Positions 7,072 to 15,031 of a DNA stretch of 64,000 bases are shown here, piece after piece. Origin of the DNA: Psychrobacter sp. Choline-02u-9 (lineage in GTDB: Bacteria > Pseudomonadota > Gammaproteobacteria > Pseudomonadales > Moraxellaceae); assembly GCF_002836505.1 (NCBI RefSeq), contig NZ_PJBF01000057.1, positions 1 through 64,000 of the forward strand. The letters run 5' to 3'. The notes under the pieces were generated by a model that ran no database searches, was not told the DNA's origin, and saw only the letters and a program-made list of their open reading frames with translations. Each line of letters begins with the position of its first letter. Position 1 is the first letter of the stretch. Made by a program: the position numbers and the translations under genes.

Positions 7072-7695
7072 ATGTATAACAGTGACACCCCTTCACAAGC
7101 TGAGCTGCCCTCTTCAAAGCAACTCATAAAATCTACTATTCTGGCTGCAATTGCAGCAATAGTCATTTTATTTACAGTGGTTCTACCGGCAGAATATGGT
7201 ATTGATCCAACTGGGGTTGGTAAACTGCTTCGATTAACAGAGATGGGACAGATTAAGCAGCAATTGGCAGAAGAAGCTGCCGCAGATGCGGCTGGTTTAG
7301 TAGCAACCGGAACCTCAGACATTGACAATATGACAGAACAAACAATAAATACCACGCCTACTGATACTACCGTTGCTGATGGACAGTGGCGTGATGAGAT
7401 TCCCTTCACCCTGACTCCAGGTGAAGGAATAGAAATTAAAATGAAAATGTCTGAAGGTGATAAAGCAAATTACTCTTGGGCAGTCACTGGCGGTGAGGTT
7501 AATTTTGATACTCACGGTGATGCCTTGGGTAAAGCCATTAGCTATGAGAAAGGTCGCGGGGTTGCTTCTGATGAAGGCGTTTTAGAGGCCGCATTTACAG
7601 GTAATCACGGTTGGTTCTGGCGAAATCGTGGCGATTCAGATGTTCAAGTTGTTTTACGTACCCGTGGCGATTACAGCACTATTAAAACGATGTAA
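7072..7695 (+). CDS. Transmembrane anchor protein, partner of the HupE-like gene
   Basis: A 207-residue protein with one membrane helix near residues 22-42 (STILAAIAAIVILFTVVLPAEYGIDPTGVG), followed by a helical part and a linker. A C-terminal domain (about 110-207) contains TLTPGEGIEIKMKMSEG, NFDTHGD and a Trp-rich GNHGWFWRNRG block. Proteins of this layout are usually annotated 'transmembrane anchor protein' and sit next to HupE-like genes. The C-terminal domain should face the periplasm. Its role is unknown; a metal-binding accessory part of the permease is a reasonable guess. RBS-like AAGGAT precedes the ATG. Confidence 0.7.
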   Translation: MYNSDTPSQAELPSSKQLIKSTILAAIAAIVILFTVVLPAEYGIDPTGVGKLLRLTEMGQIKQQLAEEAAADAAGLVATGTSDIDNMTEQTINTTPTDTTVADGQWRDEIPFTLTPGEGIEIKMKMSEGDKANYSWAVTGGEVNFDTHGDALGKAISYEKGRGVASDEGVLEAAFTGNHGWFWRNRGDSDVQVVLRTRGDYSTIKTM

Positions 7696-7813
7696 AAACG
7701 TGCACTAATAATCTAAATAAATCCTAGCAGCAAAACACATTAGGTTAGCCGCTGAAAATGCATTAAAAAAATGCTTGTTAGGAAAAATACTAAACGATGT
7801 GCTCACAGCTACA

Positions 7814-8203
7814 TCAAGCGTTCGTGGCTGTGACCAACCATTTCACCAACTCACGGGCAGAAGCCTTATTCAAGCACTGCGGACAATTCAGATAGGTCAT
7901 CACGCAGTCATTCAAATCAGTTAGCATATGTAACAATAACCCCAAACCAATTATTTTATAGGTCTTAGGTAGAAATAGCATAGCCGCATATGCTGCCATT
8001 GCATAATAAGTATGCAGCGGATGAAAGTTAATACTACAGCGATTGGGCGAAAAAATAGGCGTGGCTAGCAAATGATCTAAGTCTACTAGCATAGTGGCTA
8101 AAAGAATCAAATATACTCGTTTATAGTCGTCACGAAAAAATATATAGGCAACCATCAACGGCATGCCAAAGTGTAGAAAATAATGGATAACGGTTTGAAT
8201 CAT
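7814..8203 (-). CDS. DUF6122-like small membrane protein
   Basis: A 129-residue protein with three to four hydrophobic segments. It has conserved His/Asp-containing motifs: DLDHLLATPIF near residue 42, FHPLHTYYAM near 60 and HMLTDLNDCVMTYLNC near 92. A Cys pair (NCPQC) lies near the C-terminus. This matches DUF6122 proteins, which resemble membrane-bound YbcI/DUF457-type metal hydrolases. It is convergent to the hupE pair and not part of that operon. Function is unknown. Confidence 0.65.
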   Translation of the reverse strand: MIQTVIHYFLHFGMPLMVAYIFFRDDYKRVYLILLATMLVDLDHLLATPIFSPNRCSINFHPLHTYYAMAAYAAMLFLPKTYKIIGLGLLLHMLTDLNDCVMTYLNCPQCLNKASARELVKWLVTATNA

Positions 8204-8402
8204 CGTTTTTTCCGATTCAAGATAGTTTGTAGTGGCACAACAGTCTCAGATAAAACATAAGATATTTTTGTCTTTCGACTGCATGTGAAATATATGCATC
8301 ATACATACACTCACTCTCTTATTATTGTACCTGTCCAAAAAAACACTAGCTAATATAGGACATATCCCAGCGGAACCAACTAAAAAGGCTTATTAATCAA
8401 TT

Positions 8403-8443
8403 AACAGACTACTTATAGTAGACTGCCGTAGTGGAACCACTTA
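8403..8443. repeat. Inverted repeats overlapping the resolvase stop
   Basis: CAGACTACTTATAGTAGACTG is a near-palindrome around 8405-8425. GGAACCACTTA at 8433-8443 is the exact reverse complement of TAAGTGGTTCC found upstream of the same gene near 9097. The resolvase gene is therefore bracketed by one motif in inverted orientation. Confidence 0.4.
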
Positions 8444-9079
8444 ATGAGTACTGAGCATCTTCGGTCTTTCCTTGGCCACATCAGCGATCAGATGCCGTGA
8501 GCACTTGGTCATTTTTTGAATATCAGAATAGCTATGACCTGATTTGAGCAGACTAGCGATGATCTTGCGCTTTTCCGTATCTTTCCTACGTCCTGAATAC
8601 TTACCTTCTGCCTTAGCACGAGCAATACCTTGCATCTGACGGTTACGGCGATCTTCATAGTCTTTTCGAGCAATGGCTGCGAGCATATCCAGCATCATCG
8701 AGTTAATGGCCTGCAATACACTGCTCATAAATTCTGTACTGCTTTCAGATTGAAGCGCCATATATGAGGTCGGCAGCTCTTTTGATACGATAGAGAGCTT
8801 TTTCTCTGATAGCATTCTTTTTAGCGTATCCCAATCAGCTTGGTTCAAACGCGCCAAGCGATCAATCTGCTCAACTAAGATCACATCGCCCTTATGAGCG
8901 TCTTCAATCAGCTGCATCAGCTTTGGTCGCGCCAAGATAGCGCCTGATTCGTTTTCGACATAGAAGGCAGCAATTTTGTGGCCATGATCGTTGGCAAATG
9001 CTATGAGCTCGCTTTTGGCACGCTTAGCATCTTGTTCTTTGGTAGACGCTCGTAGATACGCTCTAATAAACATAAACAC
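8441..9079 (-). CDS. Second serine recombinase (resolvase family)
   Basis: A 212-residue resolvase with RAYLRASTKEQDAKRAKSEL at the start (catalytic Ser in 'RAST'), then ARPKLMQLIEDAHKGDVILVEQIDRLARLNQADW. A long helix follows, and an HTH-like end (SGHSYSDIQKMTKCSRHLIADVAK). It shares the fold but little close identity with the resolvase at 2086-2676. It lies between the nickel block and the mer operon, with short repeats of the TAAGTGGTTCC type on both sides, so it may be the resolution gene of one of the two segments. Confidence 0.9.
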   Translation of the reverse strand: MFMFIRAYLRASTKEQDAKRAKSELIAFANDHGHKIAAFYVENESGAILARPKLMQLIEDAHKGDVILVEQIDRLARLNQADWDTLKRMLSEKKLSIVSKELPTSYMALQSESSTEFMSSVLQAINSMMLDMLAAIARKDYEDRRNRQMQGIARAKAEGKYSGRRKDTEKRKIIASLLKSGHSYSDIQKMTKCSRHLIADVAKERPKMLSTH

Positions 9080-9086
9080 CTAAAAT

Positions 9087-9131
9087 AGTCTGTTATAAGT
9101 GGTTCCATTATACCAGTCTGTTTTAAGTGGT
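9087..9131. promoter_or_regulatory. Candidate res site upstream of the second resolvase
   Basis: Direct repeat AGTCTGTTwTAAGTGGT at 9087-9103 and 9115-9131, 28 bp apart, directly upstream of the minus-strand resolvase start. The repeat spacing and position fit resolvase subsites. A further GGTTCCC lies at about 9162-9168. Confidence 0.4.
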
Positions 9132-9401
9132 CTGTTAATAGGTTTGAAGGGTGAAATAGGTGGTTCCCTTAGGGTATACTCATGTAGAACTGCATGTAAT
9201 AACACTAATTTGGACTTTGATAATGAAAAAGGATAAACCATACATTGTTGTGGTTTAATATTGTTGTAACAACGGTAACTTTACTTATTTAATAGAAGAA
9301 AAAACAAAATCAATTAGCGATGTTTAAACTGGTATTCATTGATGGTCACTTTAATTAGATATAAAGTAAGTAAACAAAAAGTCAGTAAGGTAATTGATAA
9401 C

Positions 9402-9794
9402 GTGTCTAAACGAACCATAAGTATGTTGGCTAAAGAACTGAGTGTAAATGTCGAAACAATTCGCTTTTATGAACGCAAAGGCTTAATTAAACAACCACCA
9501 AAGCCTATGCAGGGCTATAGACATTACCCGAAAGAAACGGTAAATAGAATGCATTTTATCAAGCGTTCTCAAGAATTAGGTTTTACGCTAAATGAGATTG
9601 AAGGGTTACTTGCGTTAAACGATAGTCCATGTAGTAAAGTACAAGAATTAGCTAATAAAAAACTGATCGCAGTACAAAAAAAGATGGCTGACTTGTTGTT
9701 GTTAGAACACGCTTTGGAAGAACATTTAGGACAATGCCAAAATAATGATGACGATAGCCACTGCCCAATAATTGATTCGTTGCAACCGAAGTAA
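9402..9794 (+). CDS. merR: Mercury-responsive MerR regulator
   Basis: A MerR-family activator/repressor of the mer operon. The winged helix reads VNVETIRFYERKGLIKQP, followed by a coiled-coil dimerisation helix. The Hg(II) cysteines are Cys77, Cys112 and Cys121, with the same 35- and 9-residue spacing as in Tn501 MerR. I chose the GTG at 9402, which leaves 14 residues before the DNA-binding helix as in relatives. An ATG at 9342 would add about 20 residues with no known counterpart and has no clear ribosome-binding site. Unlike most Gram-negative mer operons, merR lies in the same direction as merTPCA. Confidence 0.88.
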   Translation: MSKRTISMLAKELSVNVETIRFYERKGLIKQPPKPMQGYRHYPKETVNRMHFIKRSQELGFTLNEIEGLLALNDSPCSKVQELANKKLIAVQKKMADLLLLEHALEEHLGQCQNNDDDSHCPIIDSLQPK

Positions 9795-9925
9795 ATGATT
9801 CACTTAACTACCATTTCCCACTAAAACAGCATATCCAATTTTACTTCTGCGCCTTAATTCAAGTTAGCTTATTCCCCGTATCTGTCGTAGCAGATTATCA
9901 AAGATAAATTTTTTATAAATCACCC

Positions 9926-9956
9926 TTGACTCCGTACTTAGGTACATGCAATACAC
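9926..9956 (+). promoter_or_regulatory. mer operator-promoter
   Basis: TTGACTCCGTACTTAGGTAC begins at 9926, a close match to the classic PmerT. It has a -35 TTGACT and a MerR dyad GTAC-TTAG-GTAC (9934-9945) inside an overlong spacer. ATACAC at 9951-9956 as -10 gives the 19-bp spacing that MerR-Hg corrects by twisting DNA. merT starts 25 bp downstream. Confidence 0.88.
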
Positions 9957-9981
9957 TTGCATTATCTAATGAGGTATCTAT

Positions 9982-10329
9982 ATGAATCAAAAAGAATCAA
10001 ACCTTCCAATGATAGGAGGCATCATAGCAGCATTAGGCGCAGGCGTATGCTGTGTAGGTCCTTTGCTCCTGTTATTACTTGGGGTAAGTGGCTCATGGAT
10101 TGGTAATTTAACTGCATTTGAACCCTATAGGCCATTATTTATCGCATTTGTAGTGTTGTTGTTTGGTTACTCAGGTTGGAAAATTTACCGTCCTGTAGAA
10201 GAGTGTGAGCCGGGAACGGCCTGTGCAATTCCTAAGAAACAGCAACAACGAAAAGTCATTTTCTGGCTGAGCGCTATAGTTGCGACAATTTTAGTGACCA
10301 GTAATTATTGGATACTTTTGTTTGCTTAA
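9982..10329 (+). CDS. merT: MerT mercuric transport protein
   Basis: A 115-residue inner-membrane Hg(II) importer with three hydrophobic helices. The paired cysteines Cys23-Cys24 (GVCCVGPLLL) lie in helix 1, and the second pair, Cys75 and Cys81 (EECEPGTACAIP), lies in the cytoplasmic loop, as in Tn501/Tn21 MerT. It takes Hg(II) from MerP and passes it to MerA. GAGG precedes the ATG. It is the first structural gene after the mer promoter. Confidence 0.93.
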   Translation: MNQKESNLPMIGGIIAALGAGVCCVGPLLLLLLGVSGSWIGNLTAFEPYRPLFIAFVVLLFGYSGWKIYRPVEECEPGTACAIPKKQQQRKVIFWLSAIVATILVTSNYWILLFA

Positions 10330-10375
10330 TATACAGATCAAGAAATTTATAACATTTTAAAATTTGGAGCTAATT

Positions 10376-10660
10376 ATGAAAAAATTATTATTAACCGCAC
10401 TGCTTTCACTTTCTAGTTTTGGTGCTTTTGCTGAAGTAAAAACAGTTACACTGGAAGTGCCAACGATGAACTGTGCGACATGTCCAATCACAGTTAAAAA
10501 GTCATTAGAAAATGTTGATGGCGTTGAAAATGCGAAAGTTACCTACAAGCCTAAGCTAGCTGTTGTTTCTTTTGATGACACTAAAACCAACATCAATGCA
10601 TTAATTGCAGCGACTACCAACGCTGGCTACCCTTCAAATTTAAAAAGTGAAAATAAGTAA
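10376..10660 (+). CDS. merP: MerP periplasmic mercury-binding protein
   Basis: A 94-residue protein with a signal peptide (MKKLLLTALLSLSSFGAFA, cleavage before Glu20) and one HMA domain. The binding motif MNCATCP gives Cys33 and Cys36. It captures Hg(II) in the periplasm and hands it to MerT. The start at 10376 gives a normal signal peptide with GGAGC upstream; a frame opening 4 codons earlier (10364) is unlikely. Confidence 0.93.
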   Translation: MKKLLLTALLSLSSFGAFAEVKTVTLEVPTMNCATCPITVKKSLENVDGVENAKVTYKPKLAVVSFDDTKTNINALIAATTNAGYPSNLKSENK

Positions 10661-10731
10661 TATTTAGCCCCTTAGAACTAGTTACGCGTATCGGAGATAA
10701 AGCAGGCTCTATAGGTGCACTTGTTTCGGCA

Positions 10732-11079
10732 ATGGGATGCGCCATGTGTTTTCCCGCGATAGCTAGTCTTGGTGCGGCAATTGGGATGGGATTTCTTAGT
10801 CAGTGGGAAGGGGTATTTATCAATACGTTGTTACCACTGTTTGCAGTATTAGCGCTGGCAATGAATATCTTAGGCTGGTTTAGCCATCGTCAATGGCACC
10901 GTAGTTTTATCGGTTCAATTGGCCCCATTTTGGTTTTACTCTCTTTATACCCTTGGTTCCAGTACGGGTGGAGTTCATACGTTACTTATACGGGGCTAGG
11001 ACTAATGGTTGCTGTATCAATTTGGGACATGGTTTCTCCTGCGAATAAACGCTGTGATGATGAAACTTGTACCGCTTAA
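10732..11079 (+). CDS. merC: MerC mercury transporter, start codon unclear
   Basis: An inner-membrane Hg(II) uptake protein. The conserved MGCAMCFPAIASLGAAIGMGFLSQ (Cys pair in helix 1), GWFSHRQWHRS and WDMVSPANKRC blocks match MerC. Family members start about 20 residues earlier with a segment like LVTRIGDKAGSIGALVSA. That segment is present here in frame from about 10678, but no ATG, GTG or TTG lies between the in-frame stop at 10654-10656 and the ATG at 10732. The codon at the expected start is TTA (10672-10674). Either a rare start is used, or the protein begins at 10732 and lacks part of helix 1. The rest is intact. Confidence 0.8.
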   Translation: MGCAMCFPAIASLGAAIGMGFLSQWEGVFINTLLPLFAVLALAMNILGWFSHRQWHRSFIGSIGPILVLLSLYPWFQYGWSSYVTYTGLGLMVAVSIWDMVSPANKRCDDETCTA

Positions 11080-11096
11080 CTTTTTAAGAGGAATAA

Positions 11097-12539
<1,443 letters not shown>

Positions 12540-12569
12540 TCATTTAACGGTAATGTACTTACAGAAATG

Positions 12570-12587
12570 TTAATGGAGTGCCATTAA
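12570..12587 (+). terminator. Hairpin after merA
   Basis: TTAATGG-AGTG-CCATTAA, a perfect 7-bp stem 30 bp after the merA stop. The T-run behind it is weak, so termination is only likely, not clear. Confidence 0.45.
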
Positions 12588-12593
12588 TAGCTG

Positions 12594-12776
12594 TTATTTC
12601 AAATAATTTTCTAGCGGTTTTTTCTCAAAATCTTCAGGATACATAGTAATAAAATTCTTCATTTCATTTCTGAATGTGTCTGTATCCCGCTTACCCTCGC
12701 CTGACAAACGATGGTAATTATTATAGTCCGCTTCAAATTTCTTTGAGCGCACGATAGGAGGCTGCGCAAAATTCAT
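12594..12776 (-). CDS. Small hypothetical protein
   Basis: A 60-codon frame with a hydrophilic, natural-looking composition (MNFAQPPIVRSKKFEADYNNYHR...YPEDFEKKPLENYLK) and no recognised domain. The ribosome-binding site is poor. A second short frame with a good AAGGA and a GTG start lies just upstream (12798-12899, 33 residues). The two could be parts of one broken gene or two tiny genes. Kept at low confidence. Confidence 0.3.
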   Translation of the reverse strand: MNFAQPPIVRSKKFEADYNNYHRLSGEGKRDTDTFRNEMKNFITMYPEDFEKKPLENYLK

Positions 12777-13144
12777 CCCAGTAGTGCTATGACATTTTTA
12801 GAGTGTATCGACTATATAAGGGTAAGACTTTTTAACGCTGTCTCTTGTTTTTTTTCTAAGGCTGTGAATTTTTTCAATAGTTGGCTGAGTCTGTGACACT
12901 GTATTTTCCTTTTGTTATTATCAATAAAGAATTTATGGATTATTCAATTTCTCTATAATAATGGCTCTACGCAGAGCTTTTAAGTATTGAGTTTTAAGAC
13001 CTAAAATGAGTGAGTACCTATACCAGTCATACATTACCTTCCAGTTCACATTTTATAAACATACTCAAGTATAAAAAGTATTTTTCCGTATAGAGTGAAT
13101 ACGACGCTAGTTCATTTTGTTTGTGATAATCGGCATCAATGTGC
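12777..13144. other. Spacer between the mer block and lspA
   Basis: AT-rich, with a 33-codon GTG-started frame on the minus strand (12798-12899) as its only coding-like content. No IS end, tRNA or clear terminator was seen. Confidence 0.3.
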
Positions 13145-13852
13145 TTATTTATTACGCTTACTTTCTAAAAATATCATGTCAATTATAATCAATGCGACAC
13201 CGACACAGACACCTATATCTGCAACATTGAAAAGAGGATAATTCCAGACATCAGCATAATGCACATGGATAAAGTCAACCACTTTACCAATTCTTAAACG
13301 ATCGATTAAGTTGCCAATCGCACCACCAAGCATTAAGGCCAACCCCATAGATAATAGCTTGGCTGCACGTGGCGCTTTGATTAAATAAACCGTTAAAAAG
13401 ATAGCCATTACAAAAGCTAAGCCTGAGAAAAACCATTTCTGCCAACCGCCAGCGTTGGCTAAAAAGCTAAATGCTGCCCCATAGTTATAAGCGAGTGTCC
13501 AGTTGAGAAATGGTTCAATGACCGGTACGGGGTCATTGAACGCTAATGTGGTTTGGGCCAACCACTTAGTCCATTGATCAAGTATTAATACCATTATCGC
13601 CAACAAATACCAGATAAAAGCGCGACTGCCATTGGCAACCATTTTTGGCATTTTGTCCAACTTATCTTTAGGTGTTATTGAGTTGCCTGAAGTCACGTAC
13701 ATAGCTTTAGGCGTATGATTTATGGTTTTAGAGTCAATCGATTGATGAGTACTACTCACAGCTATAGGTACCTTCTTGTCAGCAATATTAGTACTAGCCG
13801 ATTCAACGCTATTCAATTTAGTACTATCTAATCTGTCGGTAGATTCAGTCAT
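13145..13852 (-). CDS. lspA: Lipoprotein signal peptidase (signal peptidase II)
   Basis: A 235-residue inner-membrane aspartyl protease that cleaves signal peptides of prolipoproteins. The core (about residues 76-230) has four or five hydrophobic helices. Conserved blocks are DQWTKWLA, NYGAAFSFL, GGAIGNLIDRL (catalytic Asp) and FNVADIGVCVG (second catalytic Asp). The first about 75 residues are a polar, Ser/Thr/Lys-rich extension; AAGGA before the ATG at 13852 supports its translation. lspA usually follows ileS, which is absent here, so the gene is displaced or an extra copy. LspA paralogs occur in lead/cadmium resistance clusters (PbrC), so either a cargo or a housekeeping role is possible. 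Confidence 0.9.
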   Translation of the reverse strand: MTESTDRLDSTKLNSVESASTNIADKKVPIAVSSTHQSIDSKTINHTPKAMYVTSGNSITPKDKLDKMPKMVANGSRAFIWYLLAIMVLILDQWTKWLAQTTLAFNDPVPVIEPFLNWTLAYNYGAAFSFLANAGGWQKWFFSGLAFVMAIFLTVYLIKAPRAAKLLSMGLALMLGGAIGNLIDRLRIGKVVDFIHVHYADVWNYPLFNVADIGVCVGVALIIIDMIFLESKRNK

Positions 13853-13991
13853 AGTTGTTTCCTTTATCTATGTTTATACAATGAACAATGTTAAACGTAT
13901 ATGTTTTTGGTATACGATTATTAATCGCGCCACTTTCATAAACGGCTCCACTTACCGCTCTGGTATTATGAAACTTACGGTAATAATTTTT

Positions 13992-14699
13992 GGGGCTGTC
14001 CTAGATAACTAGTTCAAACCCTGTTTAACCCATTGTTTTAATTGTAGTAATTGCGACTTTGGGTCACTGTGATTAAAACGCCACTCACATTCCTTTAAAT
14101 AGAGGTGAAAATGTTCTTTTGGAACTCCGTTAAACTTACGTAGATGCCGTTTAGCTTGGTTCCAAAAGTTCTCTATACCATTAATGTGATTCTTGTCATT
14201 AACAAAGGTTTTGGAGTGGTTGATACGATAATGAGTAAACTCACTGACATCTAATGCGTTATAGCTTTTAAATGAGTCAGTATAAACAATGCTATCAGGC
14301 TTCACTTTTTCTCTTATAATGGGGATCAAAGTATCTGCTTTAGCATTGGGTATAATACAAGCGTAGACCTTGCCATTACGCTTTAATAGACCAAACACGG
14401 GCACTTTGCTACCAGCACCTCGCCCTCGCTTGCCTTTACGAGTGCCATCAAAGTATGATTCGTCTACTTCGATTTCGCCCTCAAATAGACCAGGGTCTTG
14501 ACTATTCTCGTAAATAAGCAGTCTTAGCCTATGAAAGTAATAACTGGCTGTGGTTTTATTAACACCGACTAGGCTTGCTGCTGTTCTCGCGGTAGAACCG
14601 GCAACAAATAGCTCGATGAGTCTGTTTTGTTTATACCAACTTAGTTTACTCTTTCTCATAGTGCTATCCTAAATAATTTTACTTATCTAGGACAGCCCC
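13992..14699 (-). mobile_element. IS1595-family element, IS1016-like (708 bp)
   Basis: Terminal inverted repeats GGGGCTGTCCTAGATAA (13992-14008) and TTATCTAGGACAGCCCC (14683-14699) bracket one transposase gene. The small size and the ends fit the IS1016 subgroup. The 8 bp on the two sides (TAATTTTT and TTACTTGA) are not alike, so there is no target duplication. The right flank begins in the middle of an IS982 copy and the left flank is unrelated. This implies a deletion starting at the left end after insertion into IS982. Confidence 0.88.
14009..14659 (-). CDS. IS1595-family (IS1016-like) transposase
   Basis: A 216-residue transposase. An N-terminal HTH-like region (TARTAASLVGVNKTTASYYFHRLR) precedes the ISXO2-type DDE/DDN-like domain: EGEIEVDESYFDGTRKGKRGRG with the first Asp, VYTDSFKSYNAL with the second, and HINGIENFWNQAKRHLRKFNG with the terminal Asn/Glu. 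The gene is full length and appears intact. Confidence 0.9.
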   Translation of the reverse strand: MRKSKLSWYKQNRLIELFVAGSTARTAASLVGVNKTTASYYFHRLRLLIYENSQDPGLFEGEIEVDESYFDGTRKGKRGRGAGSKVPVFGLLKRNGKVYACIIPNAKADTLIPIIREKVKPDSIVYTDSFKSYNALDVSEFTHYRINHSKTFVNDKNHINGIENFWNQAKRHLRKFNGVPKEHFHLYLKECEWRFNHSDPKSQLLQLKQWVKQGLN

Positions 14700-14962
14700 T
14701 TACTTGAGCCTATGGATGAGGTACTACTCAATCATCGCTCTTTGGTTGAAACGGTGTTTGGGGAGCTTAAAAACTTGTGCCAAATCGAACACTCACGCCA
14801 TCGTAGTGTCACGGGGTTTATCACAAACTTGCTGTCAGGTTTAATTGCTTATTGCTGGTTTCCCTATAAACCCACCATCAAAAATATGCCTCAGCAGGGA
14901 CAGGTAGCAACATTGTAAATAGTGTCAATGAGTTACAATGTGGCTTATCCCGAACTGGGGTT
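14700..14962 (+). pseudogene. IS982 right-end remnant
   Basis: The last about 263 bp of an IS982 copy, beginning exactly where the IS1016-like element ends. It encodes the last about 70 transposase residues (MDEVLLNHRSLVETVFGELK...), one residue different from the complete copy at 17409-18290 (V for A), and ends with the inverted repeat CTTATCCCGAACTGGGGTT. The left three quarters are missing. Confidence 0.88.
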
Positions 14963-15031
14963 GTAAATAGACAAGTCCATACAGACAGTGAATTGGTCAA
15001 TTCGAATTTTGGTAATAATAGGTAGCCCTTC

